Assembly: GCA_016617495.1 (NCBI GenBank)
Contig: WYCU01000004.1
Span: 186,001 to 250,000 of the forward strand
Length of the DNA: 64,000 bases
From: Azonexaceae bacterium s22
Lineage (GTDB): Bacteria > Pseudomonadota > Gammaproteobacteria > Burkholderiales > Rhodocyclaceae
Direction of reading: 5' to 3'
The notes under the pieces are model-generated. The model saw nothing but the letters and a program-made list of their open reading frames with translations. It was not told where the DNA came from and made no database searches. Shown here piece after piece: positions 21,710 through 30,890 of the stretch. The stretch's first letter is position 1, and every line of letters starts with the position of its first letter. A program made the position numbers and the translations under genes.

Positions 21710-22050
21710 TTTGTGCTTCGACTGCGCTGGATGACGGGGGAGATGGCATTCGCTTCCGCTTGCGACTCGACGGGCGAGTCACTGATGCCTTCGTGATCCG
21801 ATTTCAAGGCAAAGTGCGTTGTTATCTTAATGAATGCAGCCACGTTCCTGCTCAGTTGGACTGGCTCCCCGGAAAGTTCTTCGATCAATCCAAGTTATAC
21901 TTGATCTGCTCGGTTCATGGTGCGCTTTATGCTCCGGAAACCGGGCGTTGTCTTGGTGGGCGCTGTAACGGAAAAGGGCTAAAAGCCTTGGCGGTTGATG
22001 AGGCGCACGGTGTGGTGTTCTTGGCGAACGAAACAGTAGTTCATGGATAA
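21688..22050 (+). CDS. Small Rieske [2Fe-2S] ferredoxin-like protein
   Basis: 120 residues made almost wholly of one Rieske domain. The cluster ligands are Cys50-X-His52 (ECSHVP) and Cys74-X2-His77 (CSVHGA). There is no membrane segment or signal peptide, so it is a soluble cytoplasmic electron carrier or a sensor. It is translationally embedded: the start overlaps the HAD gene by 22 bp and the end overlaps sppA by 8 bp. No oxygenase or reductase partner gene is nearby, so the function is open. Confidence 0.85.
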   Translation: MVPKERVICASTALDDGGDGIRFRLRLDGRVTDAFVIRFQGKVRCYLNECSHVPAQLDWLPGKFFDQSKLYLICSVHGALYAPETGRCLGGRCNGKGLKALAVDEAHGVVFLANETVVHG

Positions 22051-23005
22051 TCTTCAAACTTCCGAAAAATCAACCGATTGGGAACGGCGCACGCTTGAGA
22101 AACTGGTCTTTGCCTCATTGGATGAGCAAAAGGCCAAGCGGCGTTGGGGAGTATTCTTCAAGACGCTCGGGTTTGTTTACCTCACGCTTATCCTCGTGGC
22201 ATTTGTTGACTGGGGAACCGAAGCCTCTCACCAGGAACGCCATACTGCCTTGGTTAATCTGACCGGCGTAATCGACTACAAAAGCGGTGCGAATGCGGAG
22301 CGGATGATTGAGTCGCTTCAGGCCGCATTCAAGGAAAAGAACGTTGCCGGCGTGGTCCTTCGGATTAACAGTCCAGGGGGAAGCCCGGTCCAGGCGGGTC
22401 TCATCAACGACGAAATCAGGCGCTTGCGAGCCAAGCACCCGGATATTCCCCTGTATGCGGTCGTCGAAGATATCTGTGCGTCGGGGGGGTATTTTGTCGC
22501 GGTTGCTGCAGACAAGATTTACGTTAATAAAGCCAGTATTGTGGGTTCCATCGGGGTTCTGATGGACGGTTTCGGTTTTACCGGCACCATGGACAAACTT
22601 GGGGTCGATCGGCGGTTGCTGACCGCGGGGAACAACAAGGGCTTTCTCGACCCATTTTCCCCCCAGAATTCAGGCCAGGTCGCTTTCGCTCAACAAATGC
22701 TGGATGAAATCCACGGGCAGTTTATCGATGTGGTCAAAGCTGGTCGCGGAAACCGTTTGAAGGAAACGCCGGAGATGTTTTCTGGTCTGGCATGGACTGG
22801 TGAGCAAAGCCTGAAGCTGGGCTTGGCTGATGATCTGGGAAGTGTCGATTCAGTCGCGCGCGACGTCATCAGGGCGGAAAAAGTGCTGGATTACACGGTA
22901 AAAGAGAATATTGCCGAGCGCGTCGCCAAACGCTTGGGTGCAGGGGCTGTCAACAGCCTCTGGAGCGGTATCTTCGAGAGTGCTTCCGAAACCCGGTTCC
23001 GGTAA
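22043..23005 (+). CDS. sppA: S49 signal-peptide-peptidase family protease
   Basis: 320 residues, the short SppA form with one catalytic domain. A transmembrane helix (about residues 37-55, LGFVYLTLILVAFVDW) anchors it with the protease domain in the periplasm. Motifs: RINSPGGSPVQAG (oxyanion region), the nucleophile serine in CASGGYFVA, and KASIVGSIGVL. It uses a Ser/Lys dyad and forms oligomers that degrade leftover signal peptides. Its 3' end is 4 bp from the convergent methyltransferase gene. Confidence 0.9.
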   Translation: MDNLQTSEKSTDWERRTLEKLVFASLDEQKAKRRWGVFFKTLGFVYLTLILVAFVDWGTEASHQERHTALVNLTGVIDYKSGANAERMIESLQAAFKEKNVAGVVLRINSPGGSPVQAGLINDEIRRLRAKHPDIPLYAVVEDICASGGYFVAVAADKIYVNKASIVGSIGVLMDGFGFTGTMDKLGVDRRLLTAGNNKGFLDPFSPQNSGQVAFAQQMLDEIHGQFIDVVKAGRGNRLKETPEMFSGLAWTGEQSLKLGLADDLGSVDSVARDVIRAEKVLDYTVKENIAERVAKRLGAGAVNSLWSGIFESASETRFR

Positions 23006-23009
23006 TTGA

Positions 23010-23720
23010 TCAGGCAAGCATCAGGAACACCGTAGGGCGGCGTTCGAGTTCTGGCGGTTCGCATTGTCGCCACTGCTTGATTGTCTTGGTAGTGATGGTC
23101 TCGTCCGGGAGGCTGAGATTGGTTGCCAGACAAAGCCGGGTGTCGGGTTGGCAAATTTTGAGTAGCGCATCGAAAAGGGCGCGATTCCGATATGGCGTTT
23201 CGATGAATAGCTGTGTCTGGTTTCTTTTCCGCGATTCGAGTTCAAGTGAGCGGATTTCCTGAGTGCGTGCAACGTCTTTCACGGGCAGGTAACCGTGAAA
23301 CGCGAAGCGCTGGCCATTCATTCCTGATCCCATGAGCGCCAGAACGATGGATGATGGGCCGATCAATGGCACCACGCGAATACTTTCGGCCTGTGCTTTT
23401 GCAACCAGATTGGCGCCGGGGTCCGCGATGGCTGGGCAGCCTGCTTCCGAAAGCAGGCCGAGGTGATGACCTTCGCGAAGGGGGGTCAGAAGCTCATCCA
23501 GTGCAGCGGTGGGTGTGTGTTCGCTGAGCTCTTTCAGTTCAAGGCCCTGGATCGGCGTGTCGGTCGCAATGGCTTTCAGTACTGCCCTCGCTGACTTGGC
23601 ATTTTCAACGACAAAATGGCGAATGGGGCGAATTGTCGCGAGGGCATCCGCTGGGAGGCTCGATTCGACGCTGACGTTGCCCAGCGGAACGGGGATGAGA
23701 AACAGTGTGCCGGCTTGCAT
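23010..23720 (-). CDS. RsmI-like tetrapyrrole-methylase-fold methyltransferase
   Basis: 236 residues from the ATG at 23720. Motifs of the SAM-dependent tetrapyrrole-methylase fold are present: FLIPVPLGN at the N-terminus, LLSEAGCPAIADPGANLV, and VPLIGPSSIVLALMGSG (SAM-binding loop). It is a paralog of RsmI (YraL), which 2'-O-methylates C1402 of 16S rRNA, but it is shorter and differs at the N-terminus, so the substrate is uncertain. Its ATG shares one base with the stop of maf (TGATG), so translation is coupled. Confidence 0.8.
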   Translation of the reverse strand: MQAGTLFLIPVPLGNVSVESSLPADALATIRPIRHFVVENAKSARAVLKAIATDTPIQGLELKELSEHTPTAALDELLTPLREGHHLGLLSEAGCPAIADPGANLVAKAQAESIRVVPLIGPSSIVLALMGSGMNGQRFAFHGYLPVKDVARTQEIRSLELESRKRNQTQLFIETPYRNRALFDALLKICQPDTRLCLATNLSLPDETITTKTIKQWRQCEPPELERRPTVFLMLA

Positions 23721-24304
23721 CAGAGAATGTTCTCGCCGTGCTTGCGAAGAAGGTCGCAAAGTGCGATCAGCGGGAGGCCAATGAGTGCATTTGGGTCGTC
23801 GCCACGAATGTAACTCAACAATGCGATGCCAAGACCTTCGGATTTTGCGGAACCCGCACAATTATAGGCTGGCTCTTTTTCAAGGTAATTCAATATTTCT
23901 GAATCAGTCAGCGTACGGAATCCAACTTGTGTGGCTACGCCACAGGTTTCGGACCGCTTGTTTGAGGTGTCGAATACAGAGAGACCGGTAAAGAATTCGA
24001 CCGAACGGCCGGATAGTGTACGCAGTTGCTCCACAGCACGTTCGTGGGAACCGGGTTTCCCGTAGATTTTTCCATCCAGAATTGCTACTTGGTCGCTCCC
24101 GATGATCAGTGCATCGGGAAACTGGGACGATCCTGCGCGTGCTTTGGCTTCAGATAGCCGGAGTGCGGTGGCTTGCGGCGTTTCGTTTGGCAGGGCGCTT
24201 TCGTCGATATCGGGATTGATAACCTCAAATGGGATTCTGAGGCGCTCCAGAAGCTCGCGGCGGTACGGGGACGTGGAGGCGAGGACGATAAGTCGTTTAA
24301 CCAT
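23720..24304 (-). CDS. maf: Maf-family nucleoside triphosphate pyrophosphatase
   Basis: 194 residues from the ATG at 24304; a longer in-frame extension is not supported. The signature is [18 protein letters not shown] at the N-terminus, with DPDIDES-like NPDIDESAL, the catalytic aspartate region IGSDQVAIL, and [12 protein letters not shown]. Maf proteins hydrolyse (modified) nucleotides such as m7GTP, UTP or dTTP. The YceF (m7GTP) class fits best given its position next to DUF177-rpmF as in E. coli. It is divergent from the DUF177 gene. Confidence 0.92.
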   Translation of the reverse strand: MVKRLIVLASTSPYRRELLERLRIPFEVINPDIDESALPNETPQATALRLSEAKARAGSSQFPDALIIGSDQVAILDGKIYGKPGSHERAVEQLRTLSGRSVEFFTGLSVFDTSNKRSETCGVATQVGFRTLTDSEILNYLEKEPAYNCAGSAKSEGLGIALLSYIRGDDPNALIGLPLIALCDLLRKHGENIL

Positions 24305-24418
24305 GAATAACTTCAATGCAACAGAGAGTTGGCGAATGTTCTTGAGGAGGTGCTTTGCTTTGACTTGCAAAGCGAAACATAATATCATCCTACGTTTATG
24401 TCGTAACCACTATCAAGA

Positions 24419-24907
24419 TTGAAAAAGATCGCCGATGGTTTTGCTTTTGCCCGCGACAGGGGGGTTCTTGAGGGAACGCTTCCGGTGCGGGAACTTGGGC
24501 GGCTGCATGATCTGCTGACTGAGCTTTCCGGAGAGCTTTCTTTCCGCTTGCAAGGTCGGGTGGGGTCTCGTGGTGAACCATTGTTGCATGTTGCGGTTAG
24601 CGGGGTTCTTCCGCTGATTTGTCAGCGTTGCCTGGAGTCGATTGGTTTTGATCTCTGTGTCGATACGCTTCTGGAGCTGGTTCCTGAAGGGGGCGAGATG
24701 TCACAGGATGAGTTGGAGGACGATACGCGGGATTTTCTGCCGGTGGTAAAGGCGCTTAATGTGGTCGAGTTGGTGGAGGACGAGGTTCTCCTGTCTCTTC
24801 CTGTTGCACCACGGCATGAAAAATGTGGCTTGCCTGGTCTTGCTGATGCGGGTGAACGGGTACAACCGTTTGCAGTGCTGGCAGGCTTGAAGGGTAAGCC
24901 AAACTGA
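24419..24907 (+). CDS. yceD: DUF177/YceD 23S rRNA accumulation protein
   Basis: 162 residues starting at a TTG at 24419; the ATG at 24398 meets a stop after one codon, so TTG is the only plausible start nearby. The Cys pair in PLICQRCLESI, the acidic strand LVPEGGEMSQDELEDDTRDFLP, and the final LPVAPRHEKC are typical of the YceD/DUF177 family. This gene precedes rpmF in most proteobacteria and is needed for normal 23S rRNA levels. First gene of the rpmF-fab operon. Confidence 0.88.
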   Translation: MKKIADGFAFARDRGVLEGTLPVRELGRLHDLLTELSGELSFRLQGRVGSRGEPLLHVAVSGVLPLICQRCLESIGFDLCVDTLLELVPEGGEMSQDELEDDTRDFLPVVKALNVVELVEDEVLLSLPVAPRHEKCGLPGLADAGERVQPFAVLAGLKGKPN

Positions 24908-24927
24908 TTTTTTTGGAGTATTAAGAA

Positions 24928-25107
24928 ATGGCCGTTCAACAGAACAAAAAGTCCCCGTCGAAGCGCGGTATGCATCGTGCCCACGACTTCCTCACGAATC
25001 CGCCGCTGGCTGTTGAGCCGACAACCGGCGAAACCCATCTGCGTCATCACATTTCGCCGACGGGCTTTTACCGGGGCAAGAAGGTCCTGAAGGCCAAAGG
25101 CGAGTAA
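24928..25107 (+). CDS. rpmF: 50S ribosomal protein L32
   Basis: 59 residues translated from the ATG at 24928 to TAA at 25105. It begins [20 protein letters not shown] and ends [15 protein letters not shown], the L32 pattern of proteobacteria, without zinc-binding cysteines. A TTTGGAG ribosome-binding site precedes it by 10 nt. It sits between the yceD-like gene and plsX, the conserved order. A strong hairpin-terminator follows at once. Confidence 0.96.
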   Translation: MAVQQNKKSPSKRGMHRAHDFLTNPPLAVEPTTGETHLRHHISPTGFYRGKKVLKAKGE

Positions 25108-25117
25108 TCAAATGCTC

Positions 25118-25153
25118 AAAGGCAGGCGGCCGGGTTCCGGTCGCCTGCCTTTT
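25118..25153 (+). terminator. Terminator between rpmF and plsX
   Basis: AAAGGCAGGCGGCCGG and CCGGTCGCCTGCCTTT form a long GC-rich stem around GTT with one bulge, followed by T-rich sequence. It ends only 9 bp before the plsX start, so it likely attenuates transcription from the ribosomal-protein gene into the lipid genes. Confidence 0.8.
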
Positions 25154-25161
25154 CTTTTGCC

Positions 25162-26190
25162 ATGACAGCCCGTATTGCTATCGATTGCATGGGGGGAGAC
25201 CATGGTCCGTCAGTGACGGTGCCAGCGGCGCTCCGTTTTTTGGAAACGCACCCAGATGCCAGTCTTCTCCTAGTCGGGCGGGACGAAGCGCTTCGCCCTT
25301 TATTGAAGGGGAGGGCTTCTGACTCACGGTTGCGCATTGTCCATGCTTCCGAAGTCGTGGAAATGGACGAGTCGCCAGCCTTGGCGCTGCGCAACAAAAA
25401 AGATTCGTCCATGAGAGTGGCCATTAATCTGGTCAAGAATGGCGATGCCGATGCTTGTGTCTCCGCGGGGAACACAGGAGCACTGATGGCCATTTCGCGG
25501 TTCGTGCTTAAGATGTTGCCGGGGATTGAGCGTCCGGCAATCTGTACGGCTATTCCGACCTCTTCTGGCCATACCCACATGCTTGATCTCGGTGCGAACG
25601 TCGATTGTGCGCCTGAGCATCTATTGCAGTTTGGCATTATGGGTGCAATGCTGGTTTCCTCTACGGAGCACCTCGAGCGGCCAACGGTAGGGATCCTCAA
25701 TATTGGCGAAGAGGAAATCAAGGGCAACGAAGTCGTGAAATCGGCTGCTGAATTGTTGCGCGAATCCGGTCTCAATTTCGTTGGCAATGTTGAAGGGGAT
25801 GGCATATTCAAAGGCGAGGCTGACGTGATCGTTTGCGATGGCTTTGTCGGTAATGTTGCCCTGAAGACCTCAGAGGGGTTGGCGCAAATGCTGAGTTCGT
25901 CCCTTCGTGCAGAATTCAGCCGCAATTTCCTGACAAAATTTGCGGCGTTGGTCGCGATGTCGGTGCTCAATCGCTTCAAGCGACGTTTTGATCACCGTCA
26001 GTACAACGGTGCCGTGCTTCTCGGGTTGAAAGGGATTTCGGTCAAGAGTCACGGTTCCGCGGATAGTTTCGCTTTTGGGTGTGCGATTGCGCGCGCTTAC
26101 GACGCCGTTGAAAATAATGTGATCGAACACATCGCCGCCCGAATTGGTGCCGTGGCGCGCAAGCAGGACGTGAATAAGGACGCAGGCTAA
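25162..26190 (+). CDS. plsX: Phosphate acyltransferase PlsX
   Basis: 342 residues. It converts acyl-ACP to acyl-phosphate, the first committed step toward phosphatidic acid in the PlsX/PlsY pathway. Motifs: [19 protein letters not shown] at the N-terminus, [10 protein letters not shown], and [17 protein letters not shown]. The start ATG at 25162 lacks a clear Shine-Dalgarno because the preceding bases belong to the terminator hairpin. The gene ends with a TAATG overlap with fabH. Confidence 0.95.
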   Translation: MTARIAIDCMGGDHGPSVTVPAALRFLETHPDASLLLVGRDEALRPLLKGRASDSRLRIVHASEVVEMDESPALALRNKKDSSMRVAINLVKNGDADACVSAGNTGALMAISRFVLKMLPGIERPAICTAIPTSSGHTHMLDLGANVDCAPEHLLQFGIMGAMLVSSTEHLERPTVGILNIGEEEIKGNEVVKSAAELLRESGLNFVGNVEGDGIFKGEADVIVCDGFVGNVALKTSEGLAQMLSSSLRAEFSRNFLTKFAALVAMSVLNRFKRRFDHRQYNGAVLLGLKGISVKSHGSADSFAFGCAIARAYDAVENNVIEHIAARIGAVARKQDVNKDAG

Positions 26191-27149
26191 TGTACGCCAG
26201 AGTGATTGGAACCGGCAGCTACCTTCCTGGAAATCCTGTTTCCAACATCGATTTGGCCGCGCGAGGCATCGATACGAACGATGACTGGATTGTTACCAGG
26301 ACAGGTATCCGCTCTCGCCATTTGGCAGAGCCAGGAACGTCTTCCAGCGAACTGGGTACGATTGCGGCACAACGGGCCTTGGAAATGGCTGGGCTTGCCG
26401 CTTCCGAAATTGACCTGATCATCGTCGCCACGTCGACGCCTGATTTTATTTTTCCCAGTACCGCTTGCCTGATTCAGGGGCGACTCGGTAATAAAGGGGC
26501 GGCTGCCTTCGATGTCCAGGCCGTATGCAGTGGTTTTGCCTACGCATTGGCGATTGCGGAAAAATTTATTCGTTCTGGTAGTCACAAACGTGCATTGGTG
26601 ATCGGTGCCGAGGTTTTTTCGCGCATTCTGGATTGGAATGATCGGGGAACGTGCGTGTTATTTGGCGATGGTGCCGGCGCGGTTGTCCTTGAAGCTTCCG
26701 ATTCGCCCGGCATTTTGGCGACGGCACTCCATGCCGATGGTAGCCAGAATGGGATATTGAATGTTCCGGGGCAGATTTGCGGCGGGCAAGTGACTGGGGA
26801 TCCGTTCTTGCGAATGGATGGTCAGGCCGTTTTCAAATTTGCCGTTCGGGTATTGGCTGAAGTGGCCGAAGAGGTTTGCGGCAGCGCGAACATGGCTACT
26901 TCGGACGTCGATTGGCTTATCCCGCATCAAGCGAATATTCGAATCATCGAAGCTACGGGTAAAAAGCTTGGCATTGATCGCTCACGCGTGATCGTTACCG
27001 TAGATCGTCACGGCAATACGTCCGCGGCCTCAGTCCCGCTGGCGCTGGATGAAGCTGTACGGAGCGGAAATGTCCAGCGCGGGCAAAAGGTTTTGCTTGA
27101 AGGCGTGGGCGGGGGCTTTACCTGGGGCGCAGTGTTGCTCCAATTCTGA
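26190..27149 (+). CDS. fabH: Beta-ketoacyl-ACP synthase III
   Basis: 319 residues. It starts fatty-acid synthesis by condensing acetyl-CoA with malonyl-ACP. The catalytic triad is visible: Cys113 in [10 protein letters not shown], His246 in IPHQANIRI and Asn276 in HGNTSAAS. The C-terminal [13 protein letters not shown] is the family ending. The start overlaps the plsX stop by one base, so the pair is translationally coupled. Confidence 0.96.
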   Translation: MYARVIGTGSYLPGNPVSNIDLAARGIDTNDDWIVTRTGIRSRHLAEPGTSSSELGTIAAQRALEMAGLAASEIDLIIVATSTPDFIFPSTACLIQGRLGNKGAAAFDVQAVCSGFAYALAIAEKFIRSGSHKRALVIGAEVFSRILDWNDRGTCVLFGDGAGAVVLEASDSPGILATALHADGSQNGILNVPGQICGGQVTGDPFLRMDGQAVFKFAVRVLAEVAEEVCGSANMATSDVDWLIPHQANIRIIEATGKKLGIDRSRVIVTVDRHGNTSAASVPLALDEAVRSGNVQRGQKVLLEGVGGGFTWGAVLLQF

Positions 27150-27166
27150 TTCAGGAGATTTCCGGT

Positions 27167-28093
27167 ATGTCGTTTGCTTTTGTGTTTCCCGGTCAAGGTT
27201 CGCAAAGTGTTGGCATGATGGCCGCGTACGGTGGTTCTGCCGTCGTCCGTTCCACTTTTGATGAAGCGTCATCGGCTTTGGGTGAGGATTTGTGGTCCAT
27301 GGTTGCGAATGGGCCTTCCGAGGCGTTGGCGCAAACCGTTAACACCCAACCGGTAATGCTGACAGCAGGTATTGCTGTTTGGCGTCTTTGGGGCGAAAAG
27401 GGCGGGCGCAAGCCCAGTGTCGTCGCGGGTCACAGTCTTGGTGAGTATTCGGCGTTGGTGGCTGCAGGTGTCATCGATCTTAAAGATGCTGTGCCTTTGG
27501 TGCGTTTGCGTGCTGCGGCAATGCAGGAGGCGGTTCCTTTGGGCACCGGTGCCATGGCCGCCGTTCTCGGGTTGGATAATGCTGGCATTGCGGCCGCTTG
27601 TGCTGAAGCCGCTCAGGGTGAGGTGGTTGAGCCGGTTAATTTCAACGCCAACGGGCAAACGGTCATTGCCGGACACAAAAATGCCGTTGAGCGTGCCATG
27701 GCCGCCTGCAAGGCGCGAGGGGCGAAAATGGCCAAGGCGTTGCCTGTCTCTGCGCCTTTCCATTCTTCGCTGATTCGTCCGGCAGCAGACAAACTGGCGG
27801 CTCGCTTGGTTGAGCTTGCATTCAATACTCCACTTATTCCTGTCATTAATAACGTCGACGTGGCGATCGAATCCGACCCTGCCCGAATCAAGGATGCGTT
27901 GATTCGCCAAGCCTATAATCCGGTGCGCTGGGTGGAAACTGTCCAGAAGATGGCAGAGCTTGGTGTGACCGTGGTGGCCGAATGCGGCCCCGGAAAGGTG
28001 CTCGCAGGATTGACCAAACGGTGTGCCGATGGGTTGACAGGCATTGCACTTGCCGATGTGGCCAGCGTTGAAGCCAATCTAGGGTTGGAGTAA
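27167..28093 (+). CDS. fabD: Malonyl-CoA:ACP transacylase
   Basis: 308 residues. It loads malonyl groups onto ACP. The N-terminal FVFPGQGSQSVGMM, the nucleophile elbow GHSLGEYSAL with Ser90, and the histidine in SAPFHSSL (His199) define the family. AGGAGA 6 nt before the ATG is a good ribosome-binding site. In the fabH-fabD-fabG order, with 3 bp to fabG. Confidence 0.96.
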   Translation: MSFAFVFPGQGSQSVGMMAAYGGSAVVRSTFDEASSALGEDLWSMVANGPSEALAQTVNTQPVMLTAGIAVWRLWGEKGGRKPSVVAGHSLGEYSALVAAGVIDLKDAVPLVRLRAAAMQEAVPLGTGAMAAVLGLDNAGIAAACAEAAQGEVVEPVNFNANGQTVIAGHKNAVERAMAACKARGAKMAKALPVSAPFHSSLIRPAADKLAARLVELAFNTPLIPVINNVDVAIESDPARIKDALIRQAYNPVRWVETVQKMAELGVTVVAECGPGKVLAGLTKRCADGLTGIALADVASVEANLGLE

Positions 28094-28096
28094 TCC

Positions 28097-28825
28097 ATGC
28101 TCAAGGAAAAAACAGCACTGGTGACTGGGGCAACCCGTGGGATTGGGCGTGCGATTGCGCTTGAGTTGGGAAGGCTGGGCGCGACTGTCGTTGGTACCGC
28201 GACCAGCGCGGAGGGGGCAGAAAAGATTTCCGCGTACCTGGCAGAAGCTGGTGTTGCTGGTAAAGGTGTAGTCTTGAATGTGACCGATTCCGTTCAGACT
28301 GACGCGTTGCTCAATGAGATTGGACCGGTTGCCATTCTTGTCAATAATGCCGGAATTACACGCGATAACCTGTCCATGCGTATGAGCGACGACGAGTGGG
28401 ATGCGGTCATCGATACCAATCTCAAAGCCGTGTTCCGGCTCTCGCGTGGCGTGATGCGCGGGATGATGAAGGCGCGTTTCGGTCGTATCGTCAATATTTC
28501 CTCGGTCGTTGGCTATTCCGGCAATCCGGGGCAGGCCAATTATTGTGCCGCAAAGGCAGGCGTGGCCGGTTTAACCCGTTCTCTCGCCCGTGAACTAGGC
28601 AGCCGGAACATTACGGTGAATTGCGTCGCGCCCGGTTTCATCGCAACGGATATGACGCATGGGTTGAGTGACGACCAGAAGTCTGCGATGCTGGCATCAA
28701 TCCCGCTGGCTCGTGCGGGTACGCCGGAGGATATTGCCGGAGCCGTCGGTTTTCTGGTTTCTCCTGCGGGCTCCTACGTGACCGGAACGACCATCCATGT
28801 TAACGGCGGTATGTTCATGGATTGA
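28097..28825 (+). CDS. fabG: 3-oxoacyl-ACP reductase
   Basis: 242-residue short-chain dehydrogenase using NADPH to reduce beta-ketoacyl-ACP. The cofactor motif is TGATRGIGRAIA, followed by NNAGITRDNL, the catalytic serine in NISSVVGYSG and the Tyr/Lys pair in YCAAKAGVAG. The C-terminal VTGTTIHVNGGMFMD matches FabG closely. Separated by 73 bp from acpP. Confidence 0.96.
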   Translation: MLKEKTALVTGATRGIGRAIALELGRLGATVVGTATSAEGAEKISAYLAEAGVAGKGVVLNVTDSVQTDALLNEIGPVAILVNNAGITRDNLSMRMSDDEWDAVIDTNLKAVFRLSRGVMRGMMKARFGRIVNISSVVGYSGNPGQANYCAAKAGVAGLTRSLARELGSRNITVNCVAPGFIATDMTHGLSDDQKSAMLASIPLARAGTPEDIAGAVGFLVSPAGSYVTGTTIHVNGGMFMD

Positions 28826-28845
28826 TTTCCGGAAGCCCGGGCTTT

Positions 28846-28854
28846 TGGTAGAAT
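28846..28854 (+). promoter_or_regulatory. Possible extended -10 promoter of acpP
   Basis: TGGTAGAAT fits the TGN-TATAAT extended -10 pattern between fabG and acpP. No good -35 box lies at 17 bp. An own promoter would fit the high demand for acyl carrier protein. Confidence 0.45.
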
Positions 28855-28898
28855 CATAATGTTTTTTTTCGTACCCCCGAGGGGAAGGAGTTTTTCGA

Positions 28899-29135
28899 AT
28901 GGATAACATCGTAGAGCGCGTCAAGAAGATCGTCGCCGAACAACTGGGCGTGAACGAAGCGGATATCAAGAATGAGTCCTCTTTCGTGGACGATCTCGGC
29001 GCCGATTCGCTGGATACCGTCGAGCTGGTCATGGCCTTGGAAGAGGAATTCGAGTGCGAAATTCCGGATGAGCAGGCCGAGAAGATCACGACTGTTCAGC
29101 AGGCCGTCGATTACATCCTCGCCAACAAGAAGTAA
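28899..29135 (+). CDS. acpP: Acyl carrier protein
   Basis: 78-residue acidic protein carrying acyl chains on a 4'-phosphopantetheine arm attached to Ser37 in the motif [12 protein letters not shown]. The arm is added by AcpS, encoded in this window at 41420. The gene has the strong ribosome-binding site GGAAGGAG and lies between fabG and fabF as usual. A perfect hairpin follows it. Confidence 0.98.
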   Translation: MDNIVERVKKIVAEQLGVNEADIKNESSFVDDLGADSLDTVELVMALEEEFECEIPDEQAEKITTVQQAVDYILANKK

Positions 29136-29156
29136 GCTTATTCAGGTTGAATCAGG

Positions 29157-29183
29157 CAAGGCCGGCCCGATAGGCCGGCCTTG
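29157..29183 (+). terminator. Perfect 11-bp hairpin between acpP and fabF
   Basis: CAAGGCCGGCC and GGCCGGCCTTG pair perfectly around a 5-nt CGATA loop. It is not followed by a T-tract. It probably acts as a partial attenuator or as a 3' stabiliser for the abundant acpP message rather than as a full terminator. Confidence 0.6.
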
Positions 29184-29207
29184 CTACATTTGCTTTCGGA
29201 GTGCACC

Positions 29208-30443
29208 TTGGCACGTCGTAGAGTCGTAATTACAGGCCTTGGCCTGATTTCCCCGGTCGGCAACTCTGTCGACGAGGGCTGGAAAAACATCGTCTCGGGT
29301 GTTTCTGGCATTGCGCCGATTACCCGGTTTGATACGTCGTCATTCCCGGTTCAGTTTGCGGGCGAGGTCAAGAATTTTGACATCACCCAATACATCTCTG
29401 CCAAGGACGCGCGCCGAATGGATACCTTTATTCATTATGGCATTGCTGCGGGCATTCAAGCGGTCAGGGATGCCGGACTCGATCAGGAAGGCGCTGCCGA
29501 TCCGGAGCGTGTCGGTATTGCCATCGGTTCAGGCATTGGCGGACTGCCGATGATTGAAGACACCAAGGACGAGTACAACGCTGCCGGTGTTCGCAAGATT
29601 TCTCCGTTTTTTGTTCCGGGATCGATCATCAACATGATTTCCGGAAATCTTTCGATCGAGTTCGGCTTCAAAGGCCCGAATCTTTCGATCGTGACCGCTT
29701 GTACGACAGGGACGCACTCCATTGGCGAGGCGGCTCGTATCATTGAATACGGAGACGCCGACGTCATGGTTGCCGGCGGGGCAGAGTCAACGGTATCACC
29801 ACTGGGCTTGGGTGGTTTTTGTGCTGCACGCGCCTTGTCGACCCGAAATGACGATCCATTAACTGCAAGTCGTCCGTGGGATAAGGATCGGGATGGTTTT
29901 GTGCTTGGTGAAGGTGCCGGCGTACTGGTGCTGGAAGAATATGAGCATGCCAAGGCACGTGGCGCTCGAATTTATGCCGAAGTTGCTGGCTACGGCATGA
30001 GTGCTGACGCTTATCACATTACTGCGCCCAATATGGACGGGCCGCGTCGCTCCATGGTCAATGCACTCAAAAATGCCGGGGTCTCGCCATCCGATGTGCA
30101 GTATGTGAATGCACATGGCACTTCGACGCCGCTGGGTGACAAGAATGAATCGGATGCGATCAAGGCCGCATTTGGGGATGCTGCCTATAAGATTGTGGTC
30201 AATTCGACCAAATCAATGACAGGCCATCTGCTGGGTGGTGCCGGCGGCGTTGAGTCGCTGTTCACGGTACTGGCGATTTATCATCAGATTTCTCCGCCGA
30301 CGATCAACATCTTTAATCAAGATCCTGAATGTGACCTTGATTACTGCGCAAATCAAGCGCGCCCGATGAAGATCGATGTTGCACTCAAAAACAATTTTGG
30401 TTTTGGCGGCACGAACGGATCTTTGGTGTTCAAACGGATTTAA
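29208..30443 (+). CDS. fabF: Beta-ketoacyl-ACP synthase II
   Basis: 411 residues from the TTG at 29208, chosen because FabF proteins begin (M)[11 protein letters not shown] and because CGGAG sits 6 nt upstream; a longer reading would begin within the hairpin. The catalytic cysteine is in [10 protein letters not shown] (Cys165), with histidines in [12 protein letters not shown] and [11 protein letters not shown]. It elongates acyl chains, including palmitoleate to cis-vaccenate in E. coli. Last gene of the fatty-acid operon. Confidence 0.95.
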   Translation: MARRRVVITGLGLISPVGNSVDEGWKNIVSGVSGIAPITRFDTSSFPVQFAGEVKNFDITQYISAKDARRMDTFIHYGIAAGIQAVRDAGLDQEGAADPERVGIAIGSGIGGLPMIEDTKDEYNAAGVRKISPFFVPGSIINMISGNLSIEFGFKGPNLSIVTACTTGTHSIGEAARIIEYGDADVMVAGGAESTVSPLGLGGFCAARALSTRNDDPLTASRPWDKDRDGFVLGEGAGVLVLEEYEHAKARGARIYAEVAGYGMSADAYHITAPNMDGPRRSMVNALKNAGVSPSDVQYVNAHGTSTPLGDKNESDAIKAAFGDAAYKIVVNSTKSMTGHLLGGAGGVESLFTVLAIYHQISPPTINIFNQDPECDLDYCANQARPMKIDVALKNNFGFGGTNGSLVFKRI

Positions 30444-30467
30444 TCCATCAACTCCGGGTCCCGAGCG

Positions 30468-30890
30468 GTGCAGTTCCCGATTCTTATCGGACTGCGCCGT
30501 TCTTTTTTTCTCGGTTGTGGAATTGTTGGTGTTGCGGGCCTTGCCATTATTGTTGTGCTGGCGACGCCTTGGCCGGTTCTGCCCAAAATCTTGCTGTCAC
30601 TATTGATTACTGTGCTTGGCGTCCGGGCTTGGGACAGGTCCCAACCGATCTTTACATCGATGCGCATTTCCAGTGATGGCGCTTTACATGCACGTATCGA
30701 TGAAAACGGAGAGTGGCTGGAGCTGTCGCTTGGAGCTCAGCATACCGTCCATCCTTGGCTAATCGTTTTGCGCCTGTCGTCCGAGGCAAAGTGGCGTAGC
30801 GTTCCGATTTTCTTGGATGCTACCGATCCGGATGCTTTTCGGCATCTTGCCATTTGGTTGCGCTGGCATCCCAAGTCTTTTAGCGCGTAG
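30468..30890 (+). CDS. YgfX-like membrane protein
   Basis: 140 residues from a GTG start. Two adjacent hydrophobic segments (about residues 13-33 and 36-53) form a short membrane hairpin, followed by a small soluble domain with GEWLEL and the W-rich ending [13 protein letters not shown]-like [12 protein letters not shown]. The layout and the position beside nadB and rpoE resemble the YgfX/CptA family reported to act on cytoskeletal proteins and flavinylation-related loci. No SdhE gene is adjacent. It overlaps the 3' end of nadB by 11 bp convergently. Confidence 0.6.
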   Translation: MQFPILIGLRRSFFLGCGIVGVAGLAIIVVLATPWPVLPKILLSLLITVLGVRAWDRSQPIFTSMRISSDGALHARIDENGEWLELSLGAQHTVHPWLIVLRLSSEAKWRSVPIFLDATDPDAFRHLAIWLRWHPKSFSA

